Positions 1-11,416 are shown, counted from the stretch's first letter. The stretch is DNA of 64,000 bases from Chelydra serpentina (GCA_037349315.1 JBAIAC010000068.1:19249001-19313000), one strand, 5' to 3'. The notes: a model not told the origin generated them from the sequence alone. A program made the numbers and translations.

Positions 1-1165
1 TTCGTATTCTACTTCTATCATCACAAATCTATGCTCCTTGCCCGGTAAGTTACACAAATATTGAGTGGGTGGAAGTCGGTCTTAGGGCATGTAATTGAGC
101 AGAAGGAAGTCTAAGCTTATGTAAGAGAGTCTCATTTACACCACTTAGATTTGTCCCTTTTTTGTCTTCTGGCCCTTTTTGGATGATTACACAGCTTTCT
201 TGGTAAAGCACTTTCAGATCTATGAATGAAAAGTTCCATAAGAGCTAAGTATCTATTATTGTTTTATTATTCTTTTACACATTACCAACAAAATTGGAAC
301 TAACAATGTGGTATAAAGGATTTCTAAGGCTATTATACTTGTTCATCCATTCCTTCTATCATCTTTTCTTCTTTTGATGATAATCACAAGCACTGGAAGA
401 TAATGAAGAATTAAAAGATTAGCGATATGGAAAGTTTACGCATGAAAAACAAAGTCAAATGGTAAAGAAATCATGATGTGAAAGCTAATGATGGAGAGGA
501 TATAATTCCCCTTCACGTAGCTCTAGATAGAAAAATATCCCCATGGCCATTCCACATGGGAAAAAGATAGTGCTGCTTCCCGTCTGCCGTGACAAAAACA
601 AAGCAGTTAAGCTGTAAAGCAGTTACAAGAAATGAAGCTATACAACTTAGGATGGAATTCAGTGATTTTTCCCAAAGATCCCGGGCAGAGTCGTTGTGAT
701 GCATTAAATATGTGTGGCTATAAACAGGGAAGTGAATAACTTACACTGTCCCAAAACAAGAGAAACTTAGTGACTGATGCCCACTGCTCCCATTGACTAG
801 AGTTGTGGGTTTCCAACCCTTCAGAAAATCATGTTCTATGGGTCATAGCCTCAGCTGGTGTAAACTGGCACACTCCATTAACTTTAGTGGAGATATACCA
901 ATTTACACCAGCTGAGGATTTGGCCCTCCAAGTGTAAATGGTATGAAAGTGTATTTGTAAATGGATGAAATGCATTAGTAGGTGAAAAACAGCCCTCCTC
1001 TAGGAGTGACTGTTTGTATAACTAAGGTCCCCCTACATATTTTTAATAAAACTTCTGTAAAATGGAATATTAAGAACCTTAAATGCCCACAGAACTTTAA
1101 TGGCTGGCTAATCCTCCTCAGAGGTGAGACTGTACTGGTGGGGGTGGCTAGCAGAGCAACTAGGA
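1..1165. other. No gene seen; unique sequence with one small hairpin repeat
   Basis: No reading frame with recognisable protein similarity and no clear transposon in this stretch. The only structured piece is the inverted repeat at 849-917, listed separately. The short open frames here have no features of coding sequence. Confidence 0.6.
849..917. repeat. Dispersed hairpin repeat, 20-nt arms
   Basis: CCTCAGCTGGTGTAAACTGG at 849-868 is matched by its reverse complement at 898-917 with one mismatch, leaving a 29-nt loop. Related half-units (tracts such as 'ttacaccagctgagg' or 'ccattgaagtcaatgg') recur near 6300-6350, 15390-15440, 15600-15665 and 42740-42800, so this is a dispersed family rather than a local accident. 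I cannot assign it to a named superfamily from the sequence. Confidence 0.6.
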
Positions 1166-1169
1166 GTCT

Positions 1170-1335
1170 GGAGAAACGGGATCTGTTTTCAGCACTTCCA
1201 CTGATCTGTTGTGACCTTGAGCAAATCATGTCACTGCTCTGTGCCTCAGTTTCCCTCACTGTAAAATAGGGAGGATAATACTTAGCCCTTTGTAAAGTGC
1301 TTTGAGAATGTCAGATGAAAGTAATTACCTAAGTA
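1170..1335 (+). repeat. MIR-like tRNA-derived SINE fragment
   Basis: The tract 'gtgcctcagtttccctcac' followed by 'tgtaaaatagggaggataata' and 'gtaaagtgctttgagaa' is the conserved core and tail organisation of MIR/CORE-type SINEs of amniotes. The tRNA-like head is degraded. Several relatives occur in the window (15.2, 28.8, 30.8, 38.4, 38.6, 39.4, 44.3, 57.9 kb). Confidence 0.65.
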
Positions 1336-3185
1336 CAATGCATTAACAACAATAATAGTAACAGATACACTATCATTACTTAAACTATTGTAAAGGTTAA
1401 AGTGTTTTCCCACTGTGTCAAGCTTCAGAGGGTCTAATAATGTTTGACCGACAACACAGGCTGCTCCTGAGACTTCCTGCAGAAGTAGTGCAAACTAATT
1501 GTAATATAATAAAATGTAAAAACCAGTGCCTGACAGTATCTTTAAAAAAAAAAAAAACACTCCCTTGAGACAGGCCTAAGGTAAGTTGTTGCCTTGTTCT
1601 TTTGGAATAAATCTGTGGAACAAAAATAAGTTTTTTCCATGCTGTTACACATCAACAGAAGTGCCTCCTTCACACAGTAGACCTCACCCAAAGCTCTGCG
1701 AAGTCAACAGAATTGACCTCAGTGGGTTTTGGCTTGGGCCTGTTACTCACATGATGAGTCTACACAACAGCAGTGGCACAGATTTCTTCTATTCAACCCA
1801 ACCAATGTGCTTCTGCCTTGACAAGCGGCACAAAAAGGAGCATGCAAAAAATGCCCATGGCTGTTCATTTTCTCTCTGCTGTGAGGGCCAACAAAGGTGC
1901 CTGTCACAAGGTCACTGGTCTGTTTAAGAGGGAACGGGTCCAGTTCACATGTGACTCATTCACTGCCTCCCAATGGGTTTTGATAAAGGGCACCTGGGTG
2001 CCATAAAGAGCCAGGCAATAGTTAGGAGAGAAGACGAAGAGGGCGGCAGCAGCAATAATAATAGCACTTGGTGATGATGATGGGAGCTGTGTGGAGAGAG
2101 GTGCAGGAAAGCAGTTGTTGGAAGCTAAAGGGAGTGGGGTAGAAGAGCTGGCATGGAGAAGGTGTGACAGGACTGGCCAGGGACGAGGAACCCTGCCAGG
2201 TAGACGGGTCATGCAGAGGCCCCTCAGTACAGAGGAAGAACCAACTCAGCCAGGGGCAGGCTGAGCTCAAGAGCAAGAGGGTGATCCTGGAGGAACTCAA
2301 CCATCTAGGGCTGAGAGACAGGGGCCTGGGGATGCTGCAGGGAGCTCTGATGCGAGGATTGCAGTGGAACAGTTGTAAGAAGCGTGGCAAAGGCTCAGCT
2401 GCATGAAGGCCCTGGAATAGGGGACTGGGAATCACCAAATAATGCGTGTTCATTTTCAGGTGGATACCTTGAAGAGTGGGCCCTGGAATAAGGGCAGACA
2501 AACTGAATACAATGGAACTAGAGAACTGCTTTTTTTTTTTTTTTTTTTACTGGTTTTACCTCAGGGTTTATGATTTCTCTCAATTTAGAGTGGTACTAAT
2601 AAATTGTGCCCTGAGGTGGACCTTGAAATGCACTTGGAGACAACCAGCAGCCATGCCACCAGCCCAGGAAAGGAATGATGCTGAGTTCGTGGAGGAAATG
2701 GCCCCAGGGACAGCAAAGGTGAAACTAAGGCAGGACTCCGCTGTCATGCTGTGATCAACTATTTGAAAGTGGCCCTGGCAGTGGCAGGCCCTGTTACAGT
2801 GCTATTTATTATTTTAATTCATGGAGGTTTTGGCTGAAAGGGACCACTCTGATCATGTTCTCTGACTGTATAACACAGACCAAAGAACTTCATCCAGTAT
2901 TTTCCATAGTGGAGGGAATTTTTATTCTCTACTATGTAAGTGGATGGTAACTGAGTCCATTAGCTTGTGATCAAACCAGACAACATCTTTAAGAAACACA
3001 TATAATCTCTTATTTTTGTGTTTTACGATGTTGATATTTGTCATGTAGGAAACAGGATTGATAACCCCAAATCCTTTCATGGGGACAGAATAACTATTCT
3101 AATAACTAGCAGTAACTTTTCTTTCAGTACCAGCTTGGACCACATATAAACCACCGACTCAACAGTGAAAACTTGTACCGTATAT
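1336..3185. other. No gene seen; unclassified sequence, possible old LTR-like block at 2040-2760
   Basis: Contains an A-run near 1543-1556 and a T-run near 2530-2549. Between about 2040 and 2760 the sequence is purine-rich on the plus strand and its style resembles the block at 61.77-62.4 kb, which suggests an old interspersed element, perhaps an LTR. I could not find paired ends or a target duplication, so this stays tentative. Confidence 0.35.
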
Positions 3186-3189
3186 TCCA

Positions 3190-5060
3190 TTACCAATCTT
3201 CTGAACTATCCAGGGTATGCAATAATTTTTGTTGTTGTATGACACTTTTTATCATTGCAAATTTAAGCCAGAAATAACTTTTCTGCCCTCCTCTCCTTAC
3301 TGTATAAAGGCGAATGACATGAGTACCAGAGGTTTTGGTATCTTTTTTTAATTGTATCATTTTTTCAATAGCTGTAATAATCGTTTGTAAATTCTCATCC
3401 TGTCTAGTTGCTTTTGTAATTTCTTCCCATACTCTTTCTGATCTAAGAAATAATTTGTAAGTGCAACTACATGTACCACAATGTGTTCTTTTTTCAATTA
3501 CATTGGTTACTTCATAAGCTTTAGAAAGAGTATCATAAACAATTAATAATTTGCCTGGCTGATAGTCTAATTTTAAATCATAGAAATACAATTGAAAAAA
3601 TAATCTTTGTAACCAAAGTTATCCCTGTCATGGTCCTTTTTGAAATATTAACTTATGGTTTATGATTTTCTGCCAGTACAGATCTGTCATATATAAATGT
3701 GAAATTTTTTGCATGCGAAAACCAATGCCAAAGCCTCATTTTCTATATGAGCATGCTGACATTCTGTTTTTGACATAGCTGTAGATATATAAGCAACTGC
3801 TCCTAGATCCTGTCTGAATGCATCTGAAGACATTTTTAAAATCTGTTACTATCAAATAGTTTTAATACGGGAGCTGTTTTTATTAGTTGCTTAAGCTGTT
3901 TAAATTCTTGTTGATGTTGACATCCCAATTCCATTGATTATTTGTGCAAAGTAAAGCCCTTAAATTTGTTGGTTTTTTTCTAGGTAGGTATGTATTTTCC
4001 TACAAAATGAAACATACCCAAAAAATCCTGTCATGACTCCTTATATTTTGGGTAAGCAATATTATCAATGGCTTGTATTTGTTGTGGATCAATCTATAAT
4101 CCCCGACTGGTCAGTTTTTCTCCTGGAAACTTTAATTCTTGCACTTTAAATTTACATTTTTTTTTGTTACATTTCAATCCTGCTTCTTTTGTTGGAGATA
4201 ATGCTTTAGTTAATCTTGTATCATACTCTTCTAAAGCTCTCCCCCATTTTATTATATCATCTATGTACACTTGTGTGCCATCTATACTTTCAAAAATCTT
4301 TTGTGTTGCTCTATGCGATACTTCTGGAGGCTGAACACAATCCAGAAGGCAATCTTTTAAAACTGTAATGTCCAATAGATGTGTTAAATGTGCATAGCAA
4401 TTGACTTTCTTGCTCCAATGGTATTTGATAAAATCCACTTCAAGCACCTAAAGAAGAAAAGTATTTTGCTCCTGACTTCTGTACAAATGTTTCTTCATTG
4501 GTGCATATTTTAAAATGTTTCCTTTTAACGTGCTTATTTAGGTCATTTGTATCTAAACATAAAGGTAAAGATCCATCTTTATTTTCCAATATTACTAATG
4601 AATTCACCCACTCAGTCAGCTCATCTACTCTTTTTTAATTATCTCTTAACTAACTTTTCCAATTCTTTTTGTACTCTACTTCTTAAAGCTAAGGGTATTT
4701 TCCTAGTTGTCTGTATGACTGCTTTCTTTGTTTCATAGTACTCTATTTTATATATTATATCAAATTTACCAATACTAATGAATCAATCTGTAAATTAATA
4801 TTCCATTTCTAGTGTTTCAGAATCCTGAATAGTCTGAATTCTGCCAATCAGAGTTCGTGCTAAACATGTTTCAAAGCCTTCACAAATACAATAGGAATTT
4901 GTTCACCACTATAAGATTGTAAATGAGTATGTATTTGTTCTCTTACTACCGGTTTTACTTTTAGACATTTTATAATTTCTTCTGCCATTACATTAGCTTG
5001 TGCACCTGCATCTACTACATATGAAAGAAATGTTCCATTATTAGATAGTATAACTGTTCC
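3190..5060 (-). pseudogene. pol region of the gypsy element (protease, RT, RNase H, start of integrase)
   Basis: Protease: the active-site region reads VVDAGAQANVM (5001-5012 for DAGA); the family normally has D-T/S-G-A, so the catalytic loop is altered. Reverse transcriptase: frame 4094-4447 has the box VYIDDI followed by EEAGL-like and CKF-containing text typical of the palm and thumb. RNase H: out-of-frame text near 3700-3830. Frame 3190-3591 holds the junction to the integrase zinc-binding region and then stops. The pieces lie in different frames, so this is a dead copy. Confidence 0.8.
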
Positions 5061-5261
5061 ATCCTCCTTGTAGTTCAGAGAGTGACTCTATTTCAAAATA
5101 CCCAGAAACAAATTTTCTTCATCTGTCATGTCAGCTCTGTATTCCTTATTTAATATCTTCTCTGGGATTTTTGAATTTTGAATTAAAGGCATATTTCTAA
5201 GATTTTTCAGACTTCTCTGTTTACAAAGCTTTGTGAAACTATTCTGTTCCTGTCAGCCATG

Positions 5262-5571
5262 ACAGGTTGGCCCCAATGCTGGACATTGTCTGGATTGGTG
5301 CCTCCTTCCACATCTACAACATTTTTTCATCTGCTCATATGTTTTAACTTTAATACTGTCACCCCATTTTCCTTCATAGACTTGTTTTGTTACTTATTAA
5401 TTTTATATTAAAATCCATTTGTTTTCTTTCTAAAATGTGCTGTCTTCCTTGACTGAGTTCAGCACTTTGACAAATTCTCATTGCTTTTTCCACATTTAGA
5501 TCTGGCTCTTCAAACAGTCTTTTTCTTATACTGATATCCTTTATACTGATCACAATTTGATCTCTTATCAT
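5262..5571 (-). pseudogene. gag C-terminal region of the gypsy element
   Basis: The minus-strand frame 5374-5571 carries MIRDQIVISIKD and a later AMRICQSAELSQ stretch, characteristic of the capsid C-terminal end of Ty3/gypsy (Mag-like) Gag. It is followed out of frame by a CCHC zinc knuckle (CCRCGRRHQSRQC) at about 5285-5323, which binds the element RNA in intact relatives. A stop codon near 5374 and frameshifts separate the two parts. Confidence 0.75.
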
Positions 5572-6033
5572 TGACTCAGATTCTGGAAATTACATGTCTA
5601 CTTCTTATCTTTATATCTGTTAAAAATAATTCAAAAGTTTCTTCCTCCACGTGATTTCTTGAGTGAAACTAAAATCTCTCAAATGTTTTATTTTTTTTGG
5701 TGGACAGTATTCCTCAATTTTGTTAGGACAAATTCATAGCTTATTCTTAGCATTAAGCTCAAATGAATTATATAATGAAATTGCTTCAGTATCTGCAGTA
5801 TTAAAAAAGATGGCAATCTTTTTGTTCATCTTCCTTATGAGTAGATCCCGATGTTCTCAATAATAAATCAAATTCTTGTTTAAACCTTTTCCAATTTTCT
5901 GCAGCATTTCTCACCATTTACAGAAATGTGGGAACTTTTAATTGATCTATCTTATTTCATTCACACTTTTTTCACTTCTCAGTAACTTTTACCTATTTTT
6001 TTTTTTAACTTCTACCAGTTCTTTGCATCACTT

Positions 6034-6051
6034 TCTTCACTCCTGGCACCA
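6034..6051 (-). promoter_or_regulatory. Primer-binding site, tRNA-Leu-like
   Basis: Two bases inside the LTR edge the minus strand reads TGGTGCCAGGAGTGAAG. It starts with the obligatory TGG (complement of CCA) and resembles the 3' end complement of vertebrate tRNA-Leu. The match is my recollection of the tRNA family; aligning it to turtle tRNA-Leu 3' ends would settle it. Confidence 0.6.
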
Positions 6052-6053
6052 TA

Positions 6054-6257
6054 TGTTGTTTTGTATTCACATAATCCACTAGTCTTAATAATAATTCATT
6101 GTTAGTAATTTAACAACAGTCTTTATTAGATTGTTTAAAGAGCATCTTAACTCAAGTCAGTCTATTAGATTAACCTAACACCAATAGCATCCTCCCACTG
6201 TCAGCTCCCACACCCTGGAGATTCTATTCATTCTCTTTCAGCCACAGTACCACCGCA
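6054..6257 (-). repeat. 5' LTR of the Ty3/gypsy element
   Basis: On the plus strand this block runs TG...CA (204 bp), the normal LTR termini. On the minus strand it contains an AATAAA polyadenylation signal (plus-strand 'tttatt' near 6121-6127) upstream of the LTR end. It directly abuts the primer site at 6034-6051. No second LTR is present in the window to confirm the exact ends, so the right edge is approximate. Confidence 0.7.
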
Positions 6258-6499
6258 ACCTGCTTTTAAAAATGCCAAGGCCCTGATTCTCCTTCCCCAT
6301 TACACTGGTGTAAGTCAGGTGTAAGCTCCTCTGATATCAATGGACTTTTCTTTTATCATCATGACAAACCCCAAAGGGATGTAGCCTTCTTGTAGATCAA
6401 GCACCAGTGGGACCAATCTCTAGCTAAGTCCTTAAAACCACCTGGCTGGATGTTCACTCTACATCCATCTTTGACATTCGTATTACACCACCAAAGCTT

Positions 6500-7977
6500 T
6501 AGCACCCATATAATAAACAAACTAGGTAAATACAACCTAGATCAGTGGTGGGCAACCTATGGCCCACGGGTCGCACATGGCCCATCAGGGTAATCAGCTG
6601 GCGGGCCGCAAGACAGTTTGTTTACATTAACCGTCTGCAGGCATGGCTCCCCACAGCTCCCAGTGGCTGCAGTTCACCATTCCCGGCCAATGGGAGCTGC
6701 GGGATGTGGCAACCAGCACGTCCCGACAGCCCGCACTGCTTCCCACAGCTCCCATTGGCCAGGAACGGTGAACCACAGCCACTGGGAATTGCGGGGGGCC
6801 ATGCCTGCAGATAGTCAATATCTGCAAAATGTCTCGCAGCCCGCCAGCGGATTACCCTGAGGGGCCGCGTGCCGCCCATGGGCTGCATGTTGCCCACCAC
6901 TGACCTAGATGGAGCTGCTATAAAGTGGGTGCATAACTGGTTGGAAAACCATTCCCAGAGAGTAGTTACCAGTGGTTCACAGTGAAGCTGGAAGGGCATA
7001 TCGAATGGGGCCCTGCGGGGATCAGTTTGGGGTCTGTTTCTGTTCAATATCTTTACCAGTGATTTAGATAATATCATAGAGAGTACACTTATTAAGTTTG
7101 AGGATGATACCAAGCTGGGAGGGGTTGCAAGTGCTTTGGAGGACAGGATTAAAATTCAAAATGATCTGGACAAACTGGTCTGAAGTAAATAGGATGAAAT
7201 TCAATAAGGACAAATGCAAAGTACTCCACTTAAGAAGGGACAATCAGTTGTACAAATACAAACTGGAAAATGACTGCCTAGGAAGGAGTATTGCGGAAAT
7301 GGATCAGGAGGTCATTGTGGATCACATGCTAAATATGAATCAACAGTGTTACACCATTGAAAAAACAGCAAACATAATTGTGGGCTGTATTAGCAGGAAC
7401 TGTTGTAAGCAAGACACAAGAAGTAATTCTTCCGCTCTACTCCGCGCTGATTAGACCTCAACTGAAGTACTGTGTCCAGTTCTGGGTGCCACATTTCAGG
7501 AAAGATGTGGACAAATTGGAGAAAGTCCAGGGAAGGGCAACAAAAAGTATTAAAGGTCTTTAAAACATGACCTATGAGGGAAATTTGAAAAAACTGGGTT
7601 TGTTTAGTCTGGAGAAGAGAAGACTAAGAGGGGACATGATAACAATTTTCAAGTACATAAAAGGTTGTTACAAGGAGGGAGGAGAAAATTTGTTCTCCTT
7701 AACCTCTGAGGATAGGACAAGAAGCAATGGGCTTAAATTGCAGCAAAGGAGGTTTAGGTTGGACATTAGGAAAACTTCCTAACTGTCAGGGTGGTTAAGC
7801 ACTGGAATAAATTGCCTAGGGACATTGTGGAATCTCCACTACTGGAGATTTTTAAGAGCAGGCTAGACAAACACCTGTCAGGGATGGTCTAGATAATACT
7901 TAGTCCTGCCTTGAGTGCAGGGGATTGGACTAGATGACCCCTCAAGTTCCCTTCCAGTCCTATGATTCTATGATCAA
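6500..7977 (+). mobile_element. CR1 LINE, 3' half (RT C-terminal part and 3' end), split by a hAT miniature
   Basis: Excluding the insert at 6543-6902, the plus strand continues CR1 ORF2. It includes a region equivalent to the catalytic FADDTKLGG box, here FEDDTKLGG near 7100-7130, so the first catalytic-box alanine is changed. Downstream, frames 7098-7782 match the CR1 thumb and C-terminus (NRMKFNKDKCKVLHL, LIRPQLKYCVQFWVP, DKLEKVQGRA). It ends with the CR1 3' end 'cctatgattctatgatc' near 7960-7977. Frameshifts make it non-coding. Confidence 0.9.
6543..6902. mobile_element. hAT-type miniature element (360 bp) inside CR1
   Basis: Ends are CAGTGGTGGGCAACCT and its inverted counterpart ...TTGCCCACCACTG. 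The flanking 8-bp duplication ACCTAGAT is exact at 6535-6542 and 6903-6910. Eight-bp duplication and CAGTG...CACTG termini are hAT hallmarks (Charlie-like). The inner sequence is largely palindromic and encodes no transposase, so it depended on a full-length relative. Confidence 0.9.
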
Positions 7978-8459
7978 ATTACTTCAGATTCACACCAGCA
8001 TCCACAAGAGATGAATGAGGCCCTAAGCATTCTCCTGGATAAGACAGGCTTTGATGGAACCTCATTAACTGTCTACATGTAGCCAAATCCATCTGGTACC
8101 CTTTTGCCTCCATATTGCTCTTTTCTGTCTATACTGATAACCAGACGTTTTATTTTCTCCTCCTTCATTGCCCCTCTGAACTATAAGCCTTTTTCATTAA
8201 ATGAGCTGGCACACTCTGCTCATGTTTTGGCTGCCTAGCTAATGATCAGTGGCACAGAAGGAACGGTATCATCAGAAGGGCTATTTGAATCCACAAATTA
8301 TCAGGCATCTAAAGAAGGCAGTTGTCTGGTTTTGTTTATGAGGCCTGGACATTTATAGCAGCTGTCACAGAGACTTTGGAAATAGCTGTTTCTCAAACCT
8401 GGTTGTTTTTTCACAGAAGTGCAGTAATTAGAGCACTGAAATGTTGATATTTTTGTGTT
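7978..8459. other. No gene seen
   Basis: Unique-looking sequence between the CR1 3' end and the composite SINE-like block. No coding frame, no recognisable repeat. Confidence 0.6.
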
Positions 8460-9530
8460 ATCCCTTTTATGCCATTTTAGGGGTGAGTTGGGGGGGAATT
8501 AGGCTCTGGGGGTGGGATTTACAAGTGGAACATACCCCTAAGTGCAACTTCAGGTGCTTAAATCCAAAATTTAGGCTCTACTGGCATTCACAAAACCCCT
8601 GCTCAGCTTCAGCCTAACCCTGTAGGCATCTAAGTCCTTCTGTGCCTAAGCTTCCACCATTAAAGTCACTGAGATGCCTAAATTTCAGCAGCTGGGCATG
8701 CACACAGCGAAGTCCTGACACCTCTAAGCAGCTCGGTACCTAGTGCATACGTAAACCCCAGCAGGATTAACCCACTAGATGTCCCCCTGCCTATCTTGCC
8801 TTCAGGGCCCAATCTGGTAGGCATGCTCAGAACACCTCTAAACCCACACAAGACACTTATAACAGGTTAGACAGTTTAGCCCAGTGGTTAGAGCACTTAC
8901 CCTGGCTCAGATCCACAGCTGTTTGATGTAACTCAGGGATTTGAACTTGAGTCTTTCCCTTACTAGGAGAGTGCCCTGGCCACTGGTTATGGGATATTCT
9001 GGGGTCAGATCGCTTTCAGTCGCTCCTGTTGAAGCTGTTCCACTGTGTATAAATACTTAAATATTCACTAAGCCACAGAGAGAGACTCTGTAGCCCAGTG
9101 GTTAGGGCACTCACTTGGGAGAAAAGAAACCCTGGTTCCAGTCCCCCTTCTCTAATGAGTATTTATTCATAGTGAAACTGCTCCAATAGGACAGAATGAG
9201 AGAGCCCCAGAATACTCCATTGCCTAGGGCACTCATCTGAGAGGTGGAAGACTTAAGTCTCCCCTCCACATCAGGCAAAAGGGGGATTTGAACATGGATT
9301 TCCCACATCCTCAGTGAGTGCTCTGACCCCTGGGATAAAGGTTATAAAGTCATCACCCCCTTAGTTTTTCTTAGACACCTAACTCTCCCGGGGCATTGTA
9401 TGGCAGGCTGGGTGCCTAGTTCAGGGTGGTGAATTTAACTAGGCAGCAGAGCATCTAAAAGCTATGTGCTATAATGCTGAGCATTGCAGCAGCTACATCC
9501 CCCCCTTGTGAAACCAACCCTAAATGTTTA
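8460..9530. repeat. Composite repeat with four alternating tRNA-like units
   Basis: Four tRNA-like segments alternate in strand. Plus: A-box-like TAGCCCAGTGG at 8877-8887. Minus: B-box-like reverse complement GGATTTGAAC at 8937-8946 with a reverse A box at about 8980-8992. Plus: TAGCCCAGTGG at 9091-9101 with B-box-like GGTTCCAGTCC at 9134-9144. Minus: GGGATTTGAAC at 9283-9293 with a reverse A box at about 9325-9337. The 8460-8870 flank is degenerate and rich in 'ggtgcctaa'-type motifs. This looks like a complex SINE or a SINE-derived composite; I do not recognise a tRNA gene here. Confidence 0.6.
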
Positions 9531-10404
9531 AGTGACACCAGAAGCCGTTCTGTGCAATAGGTTTGGCCATTGGGCATGTAACCAGTTAAATGTATGGTAG
9601 TGGTTTAAAAGCAGTGGATACTGGCTCAGCCGAGTGAGGTTCCCCTCAGCTGTAGGCAGAGCTCAGCTGAAAGGGGACCTGGTTTTGGCAGGCCCCTGTG
9701 AAGGTGCTCAACTTTGGAGGAGAGAACAAGGATGATACTCGCCCCTGTGCCTGGAATGTCCCCTGCTGGGGTCACCTGGGCTGCAAGCCACCCCAAAGGG
9801 GCAGAACTGAGTCCGAGTTATGGCCTCCTTGCCCATGCATCCGCCCATGGAGGGGAGCATACGCTCCAAAGGCAAGGTGCAGCAGGTGTACCCTTGCATG
9901 CGGGGAGCTCTGGGAAGGGGTGTGGTGTCCTTGGCTCACCACCTCTGTGTGTTCCAGGGGAGGTGTTGTAGCTCTGCACTCTCTCCCCCCAGGCCTGTGC
10001 CTGGACATGCAATTTGTGATGGATGCAGCCTGAAGACTTAGGTCAAGATTTTTAAATGTATTGAAATGCTGAACTTCTACTGACATCAATGGAAGTGAGG
10101 TGCCTAAATACCTTTAAAAATCTGGCCCTTTAAACTGCTGATCCTGCTTAATGATCTTGTCCCATCTGAGTGGGACTTTGGGATTTAAAGGATGGCAGTG
10201 ACATTATTAGATGTTGTGTCTCGTTAAAACATCAGTGCCGTCTCTGTCTTTAATTAGTCCTGGTGATTCCCAAATGAACCTTATTCACAGATGTTTGTCT
10301 CTTTTCCGTTGCTTGTAACTCTATTTAACACCAGCTGATGTCTGCTGTATGGCGAAGAGCGTTTGTATCAGCTCCCTTTCCCATAGCACAGAGCACAACT
10401 GATT
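9531..10404. other. No gene seen
   Basis: A GC-richer tract (about 9650-10030) carries several overlapping short open frames on both strands, which is expected from composition alone. No protein similarity recognised. Confidence 0.55.
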
Positions 10405-10421
10405 TTGCAGCATGGATTTAA

Positions 10422-10558
10422 CCTTCCTTAGAGGTTTTTAAGGTCAGGCTTGACAAAGCCCTGGCTGGGATGATCTAGTTGGGGTTGGTCCTGCTTTGAG
10501 CAGGGGGTTGGACTAGATGACCTCCTGAGGTCCCTTCCAACCCTGAGATTCTATGATT
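10422..10558 (+). mobile_element. CR1 LINE 3' end, young subfamily
   Basis: A severely 5'-truncated CR1 3' tail ('ggactagatgacctcctgag' ... 'gattctatgatt'). It is almost identical to the tail at 54084-54225 (I see one difference over about 135 nt), implying recent insertion of both or a highly conserved subfamily. Confidence 0.9.
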
Positions 10559-10592
10559 GTACAGTGCTATCCCCTATTCTGTTCCTTCTGGG

Positions 10593-10729
10593 CGGGGTCG
10601 CTAGAACTTGAGGTGCTGGGGGTGTGGTAGCACCCCCAGCCTTGAAGTGGTTTCCATCATATACATGGTTTACAGTTTTGTTCAATGGCTTTCAGCACCC
10701 CCTCTATAAAAATTGTTACAGCGCCCCTG
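10593..10729. mobile_element. hAT-type miniature element (137 bp)
   Basis: The 8-bp duplication CTTCTGGG is exact at 10585-10592 and 10730-10737. The right end is GTTACAGCGCCCCTG; the left end CGGGGTCGCTAGAAC is its inverted partner with a few changes (expected CAGGGGCGCT). No coding capacity. Confidence 0.85.
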
Positions 10730-10737
10730 CTTCTGGG

Positions 10738-11199
10738 TATGTGTCTTAATCAGGTAGCTTTCTCTCTCTCCAGTGAATGACAATTCTTACCCCTTTAGCT
10801 GTAGGTCCCTGCCTGTTTTTCTCCACCAGAAAGCAGTTTGGAGGCTCAGAACCTATTAATGTTTCTCCTTTTACATGATTTTACAAAAGGGTGAGGTAGG
10901 GAAGCCTGCATTGGGGAGATGAGCTGTGCAAGAAGCGACACCGTGGATTGGCAGCTCTGAGGCTGTAGCTGTTATGATGTGTCAGTATTTCTCACCTAAA
11001 GCTTTGAGATTATGAGCTATTGCCAGAAGGGGGGGGTTACCGTTTTAGCAGTCTCAGCATCAGGTCAAAACTGGCTAATTCACACTTCACTAATCTACAC
11101 ACACCCTTACAGTGCAGGACAAGTGTAAGTCATTACAAGTAAACTACATTTGTCTATTACTGTGTGTGAGCCAAATACACCTTGTGATGCATTGTCCTG
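10738..11199. other. No gene seen
   Basis: Unique-looking sequence without recognisable coding or repeat structure. Confidence 0.55.
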
Positions 11200-11416
11200 G
11201 TTCTTTTCAATTGTGTGTGTTCCCTTACTCATTAATTCACAAAATGGATCTTTAGTGCATTGGAGAGGTTCTTCTCTATCTACACGCCTGAGAAACTCAG
11301 ATTCAAATCCCAGATGGTGTGTCATTAAATTGGGTTCCAGGAAGTTTTTTCCTAATGAGATCTTCAAGGTCCTTTCTTTAAAATCCTCTGGGACAAGAGG
11401 TGCTATATAAATGTAA
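11200..11416 (-). repeat. Old SINE/LINE-tail-like fragment
   Basis: On the minus strand 'tttatatagcacctcttg' followed by 'tcccagaggatttt' and later 'gggatttgaatctgag' resembles an old amniote SINE or LINE tail unit. Its presence inside the long minus-strand open frame 11107-12069 argues against that frame being a gene. Confidence 0.45.

Larger units (their letters stand above)
3190..6257 (-). mobile_element. Ty3/gypsy LTR retrotransposon, 3' part missing, decayed
   Basis: Read on the minus strand the order is 5' LTR, primer site, gag, protease, reverse transcriptase, RNase H and the start of integrase, which is the Ty3/gypsy order (integrase after RNase H). Visible landmarks are a gag zinc knuckle (C-x2-C-x3-H-x4-C) near 5285-5323, a protease motif at 5001-5012, and the reverse transcriptase box VYIDDI inside 4094-4447. 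The frame at 3190-3591 begins with YDLKLDYQPGKLL, typical of the RNase H/integrase junction. Frameshifts and stops break all frames. The integrase core and the 3' LTR are absent, so the left end is a deletion or truncation. It has no coding capacity now. Confidence 0.85.

Noticed and set aside
2022..2501. 159-codon minus-strand frame rich in Leu, Pro and Ser
   Set aside because: Translation of a purine-rich plus strand gives such low-complexity frames; overlapping frames on the other strand exist and no domain is visible.
8877..9144. A- and B-box pairs considered as tRNA genes
   Set aside because: No acceptor-stem pairing or anticodon arm could be laid out; the units repeat in alternating orientation as SINE-derived pieces do.
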